A DNA stretch of 64,000 nt from Glandiceps talaboti (taxonomy: Eukaryota; Hemichordata; Enteropneusta; Spengelidae). Shown here in pieces: positions 37,605 through 51,180 of this stretch; positions within the stretch are counted from its first letter, which is position 1; each line of letters starts with the position of its first letter. The position numbers were made by a program, and so were the translations under genes. The stretch spans positions 21,047,447-21,111,446 of the forward strand of contig NC_135555.1 in the NCBI RefSeq assembly GCF_964340395.1. Direction: 5' to 3'. A model generated the notes under the pieces. That model worked only from the letters and a program-made list of their open reading frames with translations, searched no databases and was not told the DNA's origin.

Positions 37605-38237
37605 AAAGGACAAATAATCAATTTTGTTCTCGCTATTTTCCGGATTTCTGATATTATTTTCTGTATACTGTTTCCTCTCACTGTTATTTTCTTCTGTTTC
37701 CTACCTGATCACTGTCTTATATGAGTTTATCAGCTTTGGATTAATTAATAACTTGCTAAACTCAATAGTTATTTGCCCACAGTACACTATCCTGTGAAGT
37801 TGTCGGGCATAAGTACAATAGACACCGGTGGAAAGATAAACAAAGCGGCTCCGCCTTGTTGTTTATCTTTCCACCGGTGTCTATTGTATACTTAAAACAA
37901 CAACTGCCGTCTATCTTTTCACTCGGGTTTATGAATGGTTCATTAGTATTCAGTTCATGGGGGAAACACGTCCGTGTACTGCCATTAGTCGGACCAGTAT
38001 ATGTTTACACTTACTGCGCAATGACATGTGTTAATTGAGCAATTAGAACGTGAGTTTGTTCTAGGATTAGCAGTCTGCTAATAATGCAAAGTTGCAAAAC
38101 ACCGATAAGACAGTGGTAACAGTAGAAAATAGTGGGGGGGGGGGAGTGAGAGGAAACAATAACTTTATTTGAAATGTAGAGAAAATAATATTAGAAATCC
38201 GGAAAATCACGAGAACAAAATTGATTATTTGTCCTTT
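37605..38237. mobile_element. DNA-transposon-like element with about 100-bp terminal inverted repeats
   Basis: The left end 'AAAGGACAAATAATCAATTT' is mirrored by the right end 'AAATTGATTATTTGTCCTTT', and the arms go on through 'TTCCGGATTTCT'. No transposase frame is present. A second hairpin (37811-37892, arms 'GACACCGGTGGAAAGATAAA' and complement) is nested inside. Confidence 0.8.
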
Positions 38238-38408
38238 ATCCTATGGTAGGTCCAAGCTGTTCCGATAGATACAATGTGCTTTATCTATACATCAGGAATG
38301 TCATTGATATGTACTGTTTGTACATAAAAAATTATCCATATGCGTGGTCAAATAAACTGCTTATTTGCTTGTTAACTTCTAGTGCTGTCAGAACTCAAAT
38401 AGTACACT

Positions 38409-38878
38409 TCAAAGGGGAACACCATTCCATGAAATAAAGGATTTTCTTAAACTATGGGTTCCAGAGAGAAACTTCACTATTTTTCGTCACCTATAATTAC
38501 TTTTTATAATTAATTGTTTAGTCTAGGTCCTGACAGATACCATATTACGTGGGATTGTAGTACGTAATACGGTCCCTGTCAGGACCTAGACTTGAGCATT
38601 CAGAGAAATCTTCTACTTTCATAGAGAGTCTTTGCTATGGGCTAATGTATCATGGTAGTTAGCACGAGCAGAAATAATATATGCATGGTTTAACGATGAA
38701 TATTCATGAGAGACAGATTAAACTGAAGGAAATAGGCACGTGGAAGTCATGAGTCAAATATAAAGACAGAAGATGAACGTGATGTTCTTTGAAATCGGAA
38801 GTAAAATGGTGGTGTAAAATCACGAAATGACTCTCCTAAACCCATAGTTTATGAAAATAGAGTGGTGTTCCCCTTGAA
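38409..38878. mobile_element. Non-autonomous TIR element with internal hairpin
   Basis: The left end TTCAAAGGGGAACACCATTC pairs with the right end GTGGTGTTCCCCTTGAA, and AACTATGGGTT pairs with AACCCATAGTTT. The centre has a separate stem at 38521-38591, GTCTAGGTCCTGACAG and its complement. No coding capacity. Confidence 0.75.
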
Positions 38879-39140
38879 ACAATGATGTATTGTTAATGTT
38901 TTACTCAACACTGCATACATCGTTTTTTGTAGATATTGGCAAAGAAAATCAGAAATACCAAATATTACGTCGTACAATTGAGGCCCAAATGCTTGGGTCA
39001 GATTAGTGGCGTTAACGTTCGTTGGCATTTCTGTTTCTCTTCTGCATCATTGTGTAGAAGGCAATGTACTGTGCAAACATCAAAAGACGGATTATCGGTA
39101 AATACATGTATTGAAGACAGTGATCAGTAGGCATGGGATT

Positions 39141-39778
<638 letters not shown>

Positions 39779-39779
39779 T

Positions 39780-42700
39780 GATCAAATAATCAATCAATAA
39801 AGCGATCGATCGATCACTCAATCAATTACATGGCTATAGTTGAATAGCTCTTTTAAAATTTCTTCTGGCCTTAATTGTTTTTAGTTTTGAAAAATATTGC
39901 CTCGACCCAAAAGCAAACGAAATGTCGGTCAGAATTCCAGCCCTGCAGTGATAGCTTGACGAAATGTGTACAGGCATCACTGGGGAATTCGAAAGAAAAC
40001 AGACGTGTATGAACTAGATCAAGAAGACAAAGAATTGTTTTAAATGTTTGAAAAATGTACGGGATCGGCGTGTTAAACTAGGGTAGGTCGGGTTATCGAA
40101 AACACACATTATTTACTTGGTCTTATTATTGTAAAAACCTGTTATTACAACAAACAGTTTTGAAGGGCGGGACACTCTTAGAAATATTCATCCAATAACG
40201 TTCACAGAAGGTAGTTAGAAACAATTTTTTTTGCTTCAATTCTTATACATGGTGTCAGAAATCGGTTGATATCTTTGGTAGGTATTGTCCGATTGTAACA
40301 ACGACCCGATTCATCAGAGGTTTATTAAATTTTAGAACTAGCAAGTGACGTACGAAGGTAAAATTTTCGAAATGTTTGCTGAGTAAAACGGCCGGTTGGA
40401 AGTTAATGTTGTCGTACGGAAATTGTGTTCTGTTGCAAACCTTGTCTATATCTCGCGGTGAGTGGACTTGTGCGATCATATGAACAAGTGTTACTTTACC
40501 CATTTCATATTCAATTGGCTAAACACGTCAATGTTATCGATATTATCACAATGTTATTATATTCTGATAGAAAAATTCTGATACATATCTCGGGAAACAG
40601 CCTTTGACCGTGCATGACCACATTTCAACTGAGAAGAGTAATCACACTTTCCCGTACTGAATATATGAATGGACAGTGTTTTTATTCACCGGTCATCGAG
40701 TAGACCAGAATTTCACCCGTCAGAAAAGTAAAGTTATCACGTTCGTTGGTAACACTGGACTGTAATGACGTCATCGGTCCGGACTTATCAGCCTGCCATA
40801 ATAATGGGGAAAGGGAGGTCGAGATTAGACCGCGCCCACAACGGCTGATCTGTCTAGTTGGTAACTGCTCGGTCAAACCACCTGTAAGCTTACATGTACA
40901 CAAATTGCATCATTAATGATGTAATTGACATCAATTTTTGACACCGTAACGTTCATAGGGGATGACAGAAATAATGCTGTAACACGAAAGATAACTGTAA
41001 TTTACGAGCAAAAGTTATTTCAAGTGGCAATATATTTAGTAATTAAAGATTGAATAAACAGTATACGTATATGTAGTTATAACTCCCTGTTTTAGAATAG
41101 CCACGGTCCCTGTTTATAGCGAAGTTCTTGGGGTCGTTGAACTTTGTATTCGGTACGTTGTTTTTGAACTTTGTATCGTTATGGGGTTCGCACTCAAACT
41201 TCAAAACTAACGTTACAATCACAGGCACTCGAATCAATCTGTATGATTTGGGGAGGGGGGGTGTATACACCCCCCCCCCCCAAAAAAAAAAAAAAAAAAT
41301 CATACAGATTGATTCGAGTGCCTGTGGTTACAATTATTGTACGTAGCTAGTCTGAGATCAGAGATGTCCCTGCTCCGACGCCAGTAAATGCTTAGATCAT
41401 CCTTGGAGTCAGTATACTGTCAGTATAATTACTCCAAGGACCAACCACGGATGTACTGTATTAGGTGAGAAGATACCGAGCTAGTTATAGAGCGACTGTG
41501 TGATTTCGGATGTATGACGGTTAGGGATCGGAGATGGTGTGATATAGCACCAGCCTATGGAGCTAAAGATAATTGTAAATGTTTGACTACCTTACAATAC
41601 AGTCGCCCTCCTTCCACTTCTCAGATTTCAGAAGTACTGTGGTGTCTGACAGCACGGCTATGATCGCAAAGGTTGATGTCCTCGCTATGTCTCAAAACTG
41701 TCCGTGTCGTGAAACATTACGTAATTATGAATTGATCCTATCAGGTCATTTATGTAGACAAGGTATTATTCAGATTATGTAGACAGGTGTGCATGCACTG
41801 TACACGTGATACGTCAAGCTATGGGCCAGGGTCACGAAAACAAACTTACACCACTTGGCATGAAAGACAGGACGTTAGTGTGCAAGTTTGTCATCTTGAT
41901 TAAGTTTTGCAACTTTTATATAAATAACCTAAGATAATATTATATATATGCCATACTGTGTATGCCATATTCTGTTTACCCACTCTACGTCATTTTCAGG
42001 AGTAATATGACATTGAAGGATAGTGTCAGTGTGTGAGCATGGATGTATTATCTCCCTAATGTGTGAGGTGTGAGGCAATCCACAAAATGTGGCTTGAACG
42101 ACTCTGTGACTTCCTAAAGATGATGCCATCAGAAAGAAAGTTAGTAGATATATTTTGACTAATTGAAGAGGCAACCACCTTTTGTTGTGAAAAAGTGGGA
42201 AATGGTGATTCCTTCAAAGGAGGACATACTGTTATATCAACTACCTGTACTGCAGGTACACATGGCCATCGCTTCTGTCGCATCCAAACAGCACTCCTTC
42301 TGACCAAATTATACAATCTTTTGTTTTTTCAGATTTTTTTGCTCATCCATTCACAATATTAATAAAACTACCAGTGAAATATTATTAGACCCACTTTAAT
42401 TCCTTGATTCAAATCAGATAAACAAAAATAATACAAAGTAATAATGTATTATGTGCCATCAAAATAACCTGAAACACCAAAACTAATTAGATATGCAAAT
42501 ACATTCTGTTAATATGCAATTAACTAATATTAATATGTATGTCAATCAGCTGTAGTCACACTATGCAGATTAACTAACTTTTAACATTTTATGAAAATAT
42601 TAGTGAAACTATTAATGAATATCTACATGGCAAGAATTGCAATAATTCTAAAATTTTCATAAAATTTTACAAACTATAAATGAAATCATATAAAATCAAG

Positions 42701-43085
42701 GAAAGAGGAATTGTCTTATATTGCGTCAATTTCAGTTATTGTATTCTCCAGATTTATCATGATTTGTAATTCTTTGTATTTAGAATTTTGTACTGAATTG
42801 TATATACTCAATTAATGAAAATTTCTAAATTATAAATGGAAACCCAGTACTGTATATCATATTAGAAATACATTTTAATCAACTTATGAACATCTTAGTA
42901 GTAGATACAGAACATCTTATCATTGAAGGCGTGAAAGTTTTTCGAAATTTGGCTAGAAGTGTGAAATAAAATATTCAGTTTTCGCAATCTGCCAGACCCC
43001 CTCCCCCATAAACAAACAAAGTTCATATATTGACATCGTGCGATTCTCCCTTAGTTCAGCATCACATAGAAAGTATATCCTTTAT
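39780..43085. other. Intergenic between the two GDAP1-like genes; one hairpin
   Basis: No exon or mobile-element protein motif is recognized. A near-perfect inverted repeat at 41221-41326 (arms 'ACAGGCACTCGAATCAATCT' and complement) surrounds homopolymer runs of G, C and A. The right part (42340-42900) is very AT-rich. Confidence 0.5.
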
Positions 43086-43092
43086 CTATTTA

Positions 43093-43843
43093 TTAACCAT
43101 TCCTTTCCTTGACATACTTATAGCCAAATGCCAAAGCAGCACCAATCAACCCAATGCCCAGTAATATTGGCATCGTCTTGGCAACAGCAGCCTGTGCTAT
43201 CATCCACATTATGGAAGGCACTTCAATGCAGACTTTCTTGAAGCTGGGTCGTTGTTGTACTCTCTTATAATATGCAGTTAATAAAGGTTTGGAGTCTTGG
43301 AAGTGATGTAGAAGTCCAATAAACTTCAATCTGTTAAGAAGTACAGCCAAGAATACATCAGCTGCCGTAAATGTCTGACCTAGAAACCAGTACTTATCAT
43401 CTGTGAAGGAATTGAAAAAGAGAAGTGCCAATAGCATTGATTAACATACACCTGACTGCAATGATATTATCACAAGAAGCTACATTTATTTGAAATTAGC
43501 AATTATTTTGAAAGGAAACACTACTAGCACTTCAGCAACTAAAGCTTAAACTTAGGAGTTTAGAGAGTTGTTTTATGACATCACTTACGTAATGCACAAT
43601 TGCCACACACACACACACACACAGAGTGGACATGAATGTTTGTATGCACATACATACATACATACATACATACATACATACTTAATACACACACATACAT
43701 ACTGTGCACGCACGCGCATATGTACACACACATACATGCACACACACACACACAACCACATACATACACATGCATACATACACACAGTGGACATGAATGT
43801 TTGTATGCACATACATATATACATACATACATACATACATACA

Positions 43844-43877
<34 letters not shown>

Positions 43878-44128
43878 CATACTTAATACACACATACATA
43901 CTGTAAACCTGGAAATGTTCGCGTAAGATTTATTTTCGCTAATTTTGCTACAAAACAAAAACGCAAAAATAAGTAGTAGCGAAAATATATATTTCTGCAT
44001 AATGCAATGTACCAGTATGGTTATTAGTGAAAATTAATCTTTGTGAACTACATGAAGACTGTAAAATCGCAAAATTTACTAGTCGTGAAAATATGCAGGT
44101 TTACAGTACTGTGCATGCATGCACATAT

Positions 44129-44172
<44 letters not shown>

Positions 44173-46619
44173 TGCTGCAGCATGCCAATTAATGCCTAGG
44201 ACTTCTGAACTTTGAGTATTGTTTACCTTTGTATTTCTGACTTGTTTCTTGGAGTTGGTTTTCAATTTCTCCCAAGATAACATCCAGGTTTTCAATTTCT
44301 TTGTTGACAATATTAAGATCAGAAAACATTCGTTGAAATGTTCTAAACTTGTTCATTTTCATTTCATATATTTCCTTGTAGTCAGGATATTTTATCATAT
44401 ATTTTTGATAATTTTCATCTGATGACTTCAACATCCCTTCAAAGTAAGAGAAACACATGATGATGAAACATGACCTTGTATTTGTCAGCCATCTTGAATA
44501 GTGCATTATAGGAGAGATACTATTAATTCATTGATAGACAACATTGATTGTAACTGCAAATCTAGTCTTTGGCAAAACAGGGATATAAAAATAATGGCCC
44601 CTAACTTTGTGGGTGTTATTGTTAAACTTGAATGCAGACAGTGAACGATGCAGATTCCTCTATGAAAATCCATGACAGCAATGAGCAACTGGCGATTTTG
44701 TTAATAAATTTGGTATTTGTGGATGTAAGAATGTCTTGGGAATATGAGTGTTGTTACAGAAAGTTGATATTTGTACATGGTATATACAATTTTGGACAAA
44801 ATATGATCAGACTGCTGGGGCATAATTGTTTGGTACTCAGGCCTCAAACTACCAAACCATTGTTTGAGCTCACTTTACTATTCATTAATCTTAATTATTC
44901 AAGATCAGGATGTTGAGGTGGTAACGACAACCACATGGGTGGTCAGCTTATACCAGATTATAGGTAATACAGTAACTACAAATAATCCCATAATCCTTTC
45001 CTTCTGAGCAGGCTCAGTGGGATTTGTACATTGGCCATGTGTAATTCATGCATGGGACAATTCTTGAAGATATCACAGATGATTTGAAATTCACTTACAT
45101 TGTATCACTTTTGTACCAACTGCTGGAAATTGCGAGTTTTTGGTAAGTTCATTTCTATGAGTCATGCAACCAAAAGTAACAATATCAATTACTATATCAT
45201 TCATGCGATTTCTCCATTGTCGTACTTTCTTTCCCTCAGGAGTTTCCTCATCTGGTTGAAGTCTTGGTGCTAAAGTATTGAAACAACAAACATATATAAT
45301 ATATAACACTAGAGAATTGCATACATTAAGCTGTTACTTTGAAACCACAATCACACTGTTTCGCAGTTTCAATTGCTAATAATGAAGAAACTGCACAAAT
45401 TCCAGTGGAAACTACTTCATTGTTTAATCTCCTGTAATAAATGTTTGTATTTTTTGGAAGAAAAAGGATACTATGGGTTGTCCAGTTTGTTTGATGGTTG
45501 ACTTTTACACAGTAGAATCACTTTACAGTGTTGGGTCTTTATTAGAAATGTTATTTGTAAACTTTGCCAAGATGATGTTGGAATTTCTGATCAGACTATT
45601 TTATCTACAGAACCTCTTGAAATATCACAAAACAAAATAGACTGTAGGACTGTCCTGCTTTTAATTCTCCTGTGTAAGTATAGTATCCACAAATACTGGA
45701 TACCAGGAAGTAGTACTCCCATAGAAATTCTTCTTAAGAATGAATTTGTATTAAGGTTTGACACTGAAAGGAAGCTGAGAAGTAAACATGGTATTTTAGA
45801 AAGTTTTGAAAAACTCATGAAATTGATGTAACCTCTTTTTTTCCCTTTGGTATCAGGGTATATAAGACTTTTTGACAATAAAAGATAAAAAAAAACCAAT
45901 CACATACACAATTTTTATTTTAAATGTCCACTGAAATTCATACCACTATTGTGACTGGATACATAACAAAAAACTTGCTTCTTTGGATTTTCATAACATA
46001 GGTTACAAATTTGGGGAGGAAAATAGTTGAAATAGCAGTAGGAAATTATATCAATTTTACAAAAACGCTTTCAATTCATTATAATAATACTTCTTATCAG
46101 ATTCCAATAAAAAATAACAATTGAGACGTACATTCTGGAAACTGTTCATCCAAGAAATCAATGATCTTGTTGGAATCAGGAACATTTTGACCATTGAATG
46201 TGACTGCTGGAACTTCTCCTTTGGGGTTAATCTGTAGATACCACGGTTCTTTATTGTCCTTGTGGTGGTCTATTTCCTTTTTCTCATATTTGAGTCCTTT
46301 TTCTTCCAATGTTACATATCCCTGTTGTATGATAGAGGGAGAAATATATATACCAATGTTAGTTTGTAATATGTCTGTATGTCTGTATGTATGTCTGTAT
46401 GTCTGTATGTATGTATGTATGTATGTATGTATGTATGCATGCATGCATGCGCACGTATGTATGTATGTATGTATGTATGTATGTATGCATGTATGTATGT
46501 ATGCATGTATGTATGTATGTATGTATGTATGTAATACTTATAATAGTACTTACCCTCTGTGAGTAGTATGAAAAGGGACTATAATATAATATCAACTTTC
46601 CATTCCCAGTTGTTGCCAT
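43093..46619 (-). CDS. GDAP1-like glutathione S-transferase family protein, tandem copy 2
   Basis: Five exons on the minus strand, 46619-46554, 46321-46132, 45269-45099, 44436-44227 and 43400-43093, have the same phases as copy 1 (314 aa). The N-terminus is MATTGNGKLILYYSPFSYYS. The GST-N core is NPKGEVPAVTFNGQNVPDSN and the insert is IKYPDYKEIYEMKMNKFRTF. GST-C is DKYWFLGQTFTAADVFLAVL, and the tail anchor PILLGIGLIGAALAFGYKYV ends KERNG. The stop TAA is embedded in AATAAA (43094-43089), so stop and possible poly(A) signal overlap. The gene is much more compact than copy 1 (3.5 against 6.8 kb). Exon 4 opens on a weak AAG|GG acceptor, giving a Trp codon across the junction. The function is as inferred for copy 1. 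Confidence 0.92.
43600..43898. repeat. (CATA)n/(CA)n microsatellites in GDAP1-like gene 2, intron 4
   Basis: Two (CATA)n tracts are each preceded by the same segment, GTGGACATGAATGTTTGTAT, at about 43627 and 43788. A tract plus leader was therefore duplicated. Confidence 0.9.
43899..44108. mobile_element. MITE with 13-bp terminal inverted repeats
   Basis: The ends TACTGTAAACCTG and CAGGTTTACAGTA are perfect inverted repeats; the interior has further weak symmetry (CGAAAATA/TATTTTCG types). At 210 bp and without a frame it is a typical non-autonomous DNA transposon. It is inserted between microsatellite tracts in intron 4. Confidence 0.85.
44130..44171. repeat. (CA)n microsatellite
   Basis: Pure CA run of about 40 bp, ending about 55 bp from coding exon 4 of GDAP1-like gene 2. 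Confidence 0.9.
45540..45900 (+). mobile_element. LINE 3'-end fragment (C-terminus of ORF2 plus tail)
   Basis: An open plus-strand frame to TAA at 45829-45831 reads VICKLCQDDVG, then LLLILLCKYSIHKYWIPG, then NEFVLRF. This is the usual layout of the C-terminal tail after reverse transcriptase in L2/CR1-type LINEs. A short 3' UTR ends AATAAAAGATAAAAAAAAA. The 5' part is missing (5' truncation). It is inserted antisense in intron 2 of GDAP1-like gene 2. Confidence 0.6.
46370..46535. repeat. (TATG)n/(TCTG)n/(CATG)n microsatellite in GDAP1-like gene 2, intron 1
   Basis: The tract fills most of the 232-bp intron 1 (46322-46553), ending about 20 bp from the donor of exon 1. Confidence 0.95.
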
Positions 46620-48508
46620 GGCTACTATAGAGTCACTGAATCTTGTTCCTGTTAAGATAAATACAGAATCTTTATCACACAAGTACAGAGTGACAGACAC
46701 TGAGGGAAATTTTTGCATTCTTCTTCTCTGTTTATTTGCTTTAAAACTTTGTGATATCAGCAAAGTACCCTCTATTGACTTAATTTGAATGTAGTTTCAA
46801 CTTACATCGATAGTTCTGCAGTATGGCTTAAAGTTTTGAAAAATGTATAGGGGTTGTACATTGGATAAACAACATTGAGAAATTACCTCGATATTGAAAC
46901 GCATGTTTTATTTTAATTATTTCATATCATTTTGTGTAGGGGGGGGGGGTGTTAAATTGCTGAGCAAAATCTATCAGTGATAAGTACCCTTTCCCAAAAG
47001 CCAAAATTTTCTCCATATCACAATGCGCAGTACATACTTTGATAAATAGTTCAGAAATGAAAGGATATCAGGATGGTCCAAAATTATGAACATATTAATA
47101 TGGGTTGAAAATTGAAAAATAAAATCTCAAAATGGCATACGATTTTCAGTAGTTGTGTGATAATTATTATAAAGCTTACTTCAATTTGAGAATGCAATAT
47201 GTTTTATTATTGCTGTTATAGTTTTGGGGGAATCATTGTCAATGAATACAATCTAATATCATAACTAGGCAAAGCCCATAAGCTCGCGCAGGGTAGATTC
47301 ATTTGTGACCGGCTGCCTGGGCCAGGGTTGATACACTTGATTTGGGTCATTTTCCAGGGGTATTGACCATCAAAATGTATTTTATTGAATGACATCTAAT
47401 TCTCTGACATGGAAGAGAAGTCAAGAAAGTCAACACTCTATGCAGTAACATGTTGGTTGCAAAAACCATCATAGCCATTAGATTAATATTGTTCATTTTC
47501 AATCAGCCAACTTATCATAGACCTCCACCAACGTACTTTGGTCTTTGGACAAATGTTTTGTTGACATGTTGCCGAACATCACGCTTTCTCAATTCAACTC
47601 GATGATTTAGGAATGTTACTGTACCAACAAACATAGGAAAGTAGTTATTCTTTTTAGAACATGTAAAAAAATCAATTATCGACAATATAAATGTCAAAAC
47701 CACACTTTCACAACCCGGAAATTAAACTGCGCTATGTCATCAGTGGTCCATATCGCGTACCGCTGTGCATCAAACTTCCAAATAGTGTAACAATTTCTCC
47801 TGAGGTACAGTGAGGTACAGTGATGCCTCGATACTTGTTACAATGTTACAATAATCATGCCAACAAGCCTACTGTTACAATATTGCAATGCATGGTTATG
47901 TTATGTCGCCTATGCTATATGACGATACGGTATCCCGTGGAGAATGCATGAAGTATATGGAAGGCGCATGCGTAGTCACGGCGCGCCACAATGCATCCCT
48001 GGGAGAACCACCAATTTTTTTCGCACAGAGTATATACGACACGCATTCGTACTAGTTATTGAGCCGCTACACGGCAGCTTCGCTGCCGCTGCTCGAGCTA
48101 TCAGTTACTATAGCCAGAAATATCCCATCGTGTTGTCCATATTGCAGAGCACACTTGTGCATAAACATTTTTGAAAATAAGTAAGAGCTTTTGGAAACCC
48201 TTTGAGTTGAGTTTTGCTGAGATCAGTCAGTTCTAATGTGCATTTTTTTTTTTTTAAATAACACCTAAACTAGACAGTAATTATAATACAATGCCAGTGG
48301 TGGTATTTTTCTTCTTGTATTTTAGGACAATATCAGAATGAAGGCCCATATTCTCTCTGTATATGCAAAATATTTGACTGCCATGCCAAAACACAATGAC
48401 CTTTATACTACCTGAATGAAAAGTAGCACTGTAACCTTACTCACCATTTCATGACTTCAACAATTTATAGTGGGTTTTTTGGTCTATTTGTGTTAATTTG
48501 AGGTCCAA
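46620..48508. other. Upstream region of GDAP1-like gene 2; no gene recognized
   Basis: AT-rich DNA. A more GC-rich stretch at about 47920-48090 holds GCGCATGCGT (NRF1-like) and 'ACGGCAGCTTCGCTGCCG' (a small hairpin). I see no exon. Confidence 0.45.
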
Positions 48509-48865
48509 AATTAAAGTAGCCATATGGATGAGAATTTGATATTTATTTTGGATTTTTATTTGATAAAACAGCTTCACTATGTTTTTCTACTTGCAAAAAA
48601 ATGTGAAATAACATATACCAAGTCCATGTTCACATCTCAATAAACAGCAAAACACTAAACAATGTGTAAAATGTTTGTTATTGTACGTACAATAATAAAC
48701 TTTTTACATTGTTTGCATCTTTTTGCAATGTATTGAGTTATGAACATGGACTTGGTATATGTTCTTTCGCTTTATTTTTTCAAGTAGAATAACATAGTGA
48801 AGCTGTTTTATCAAATAAAAATCCAAAATAAATACCAAATTCCCATCCATATGGCCACTTTAATG
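48509..48865. mobile_element. Fully palindromic element, about 357 bp
   Basis: The whole unit is one long inverted repeat: the outer arm ATTAAAGTAGCCATATGGAT pairs with ATCCATATGGCCACTTTAAT. Inner arms include 'ATACCAAGTCCATGTTCA' and its complement. The centre is TATTGTACGTACAATA at 48679-48694, almost exactly the midpoint. It has no coding capacity. Confidence 0.85.
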
Positions 48866-49114
48866 GCATCAACTTCTTCTTCTTTATAAGAACAATCCTC
48901 AGAAATGAGTTAAGTCGTACAGGCAGCGTAGCAGCAGAGGGAAGTTAAAACATAACAATGATGCCCATAGCCCCACCCCACCCAATCCCAATCCCCACCC
49001 TCATTGTGCAGGTATATTTTAAATATCACACCAATTTTCAAACGAAATTAGGGATTACCACACAAAAGATAACAGTAATTCACAAGGACAAAAATCCAGT
49101 GAAGAGTTCATTTT

Positions 49115-49330
49115 ATACCACACCCATTAATCAATTTTTGTGGTGCAATATAACTTATGTTGTGTGTGATATTGATCAATTCACTCATTGAGTTTTAAAA
49201 CTATTTCTTTCCCCGGTTACTTTGCTCTCAGCTATATCTCAGACCACTAGCAGTCTGAGGCTGTATGTAATTCTCTCTTTTCTATATTGACTAAATAAAG
49301 ACGCCTTGTCCATTCTTCTCATCTCATCTA
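49115..49330 (+). repeat. Third copy of the 39.4-kb short interspersed element
   Basis: Shares 'GTGTGTGATATTGATCAATT' and TGACTAAATAAAGACGCCTTGTCCATTCTT with the left copy at 39381-39560. It ends in A/T-rich DNA with no tetranucleotide tract. Confidence 0.65.
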
Positions 49331-50077
49331 AATTAAATTAAAACATTCCTAAGCTTATTATTGGCGAGAGATCACTTACATTAACAGTTTGCTTTATCTG
49401 TCATCTGCTAGGAGATTATCACATTGGACAAACACTCGATCATGCTTATACTAGTAAGACTCTCTTGACATTTTTTGAGCTTTTTTCATTCCGTTGAATG
49501 ACCGCGTTATAATTGTTTTGTGAAAAAATCAACTGAGGAAAAGAGCTCAAAACAGAAAAACACACAAACAAGTAAAATTCAACACTATAACGGCTCAGAC
49601 CGCACCATTAGTGGTCTGAGCTAACGGTTAGTAGCACTACAATTATTGTATATGTTAAAGGTGAGAGGAGAGTCTGTCAAACTCTTGAACACTAAAATAT
49701 TGATTACCTTATAAATGTGAAGTGGTGATTACGTCGGCTTTATAGACCTATTCAATTGTTGTGTGGACACTTTGGTACGTGTCCTAGATCTCGTGGTTTA
49801 GCCCCAGTTCAGTTATGATTCACAGGTCACACTAATTGGTGTGCTCCGATCCCGGGGATGTGCTGTACACAAACTTGTGTCACAATATTTCACGGTAGAA
49901 CGAACCTACAAGAGTTATTGCACAGCTGCGATGCAATGCGATGATAGGGAGAGTTCAGTTTCAAAAATAGTTCCAACGACACATGGCATTGAATATGTAG
50001 ACATGTAGATAAACAAATATCCACAAGGCTAGGTCATTTGAGGTCAATGTAGATAATTGTATTGTGTATCTCCGTAG
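49331..50077. other. Intergenic; nothing recognized
   Basis: Unique-looking AT-rich DNA left of the zinc-finger duplication. No coding motifs. Confidence 0.45.
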
Positions 50078-50098
50078 AGGGCGCACAATCAAAACGTG

Positions 50099-50331
50099 AC
50101 GTTAATCTAAGAGTTAATCTTAGTCTTGCTGCTAGACGTTCGGGCTTTCTTTCGATGCTATAACTATAAGCGAACGAAGTTCGCATGTGAGGGCCTGCCC
50201 GAACAGTCTAGCGAATGTCATTTTCAGACCGGACATTCCATTGAGATTCCATCCTCGATAGCGTTGTTCGGCTGTGTGTCGTATTTTATCGGAAGAAAAT
50301 CCGAGGGCTAGCTGATAGACTAAGTTAATCT
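50099..50331. mobile_element. Foldback-type insertion present only in duplication copy A
   Basis: Copy B runs directly from AAAACGTG to TCTCTGCGTTTAT; copy A has about 230 bp between them. The extra segment starts ACGTTAATCTAAGAGTTAATCTTAGTCT and ends AGACTAAGTTAATC, so the ends are imperfect inverted repeats. It was inserted after the duplication (or lost precisely from B). Confidence 0.65.
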
Positions 50332-50589
50332 CTGCGTTTATCTGTAAAGGTTTAGTGCAGCGGGTGGGGTGGGTGGGTGAGAGAATGGGGACTCTGAAGG
50401 CGAGGAACCTGAAATTTGCGTCACTGTTATTGGAGGTGACGCAATTTCTTTAAATTTCGCCACTGTCTTTGATAAACAAATGGATAGAATACACATTTAT
50501 TTGATAAAATCATGAAGTATGGTTTATTAATATCTTAGCATGTATACCAAACAATTCAGTTTTAATGAAAGTGCCAATGGCGTTGAAGC

Positions 50590-51021
50590 ATAACTGTTGA
50601 CAGTAAACTGTAATTCTCTGTAATGATTATGTGGTCTTGTTGCTAGGTGTATTTATATTTGGAATCATGTGGGTGTGATCTTATTGCCAGGCGTATCTAC
50701 ATAATTCATTTACTTTCCTGTCACTAGTGCTATTTGGGCATTATACGTCATTGTTTACATGTTGCTATGGGCATAGTCATGATGCTTAGGGCATTTACAT
50801 GTTTAAAATAATGTTTATTCAAATGCATTATCCATTGTTATATTTGTATTTAAAAAACCACTATCATGTGACTGTTGTTAAGGGCATGCTCACGGTTGCT
50901 ATGTAAGTATGACACACTCACAATTTGCAGACTAACACTTAGAATCATTACCAAATTTCATCCCCAGTAATTTCTATTTGAGAGGAAAAGTTCTATACCA
51001 AAGTCATTTACATCAACTACA

Positions 51022-51105
<84 letters not shown>

Positions 51106-51180
51106 TGACTGACTGACTGACTGACAGACAGGCATTTCACCTCAAACCAAACTGTGGTTCAGTTAGGTAGAGAATGTTTA
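50590..51180. repeat. GTTGCTAGG-rich repeat with (GACA)n tail, copy A
   Basis: Repeated short phrases (TTGTTGCTAGGTGTATTTAT, 'GTTGCTATGGGCATAGTCAT', 'GTTGTTAAGGGCATGCTCAC') lead into a (GACA)n tract at 51023-51100. The counterpart in copy B is 56690-57240, with a shorter (GACA)n. Confidence 0.7.

Noticed and set aside
42056-42316. Frames on both strands in the GDAP1 intergenic region with a few Cys/His residues
   Set aside because: Looked briefly like a transposase fragment but no family motif could be supported.
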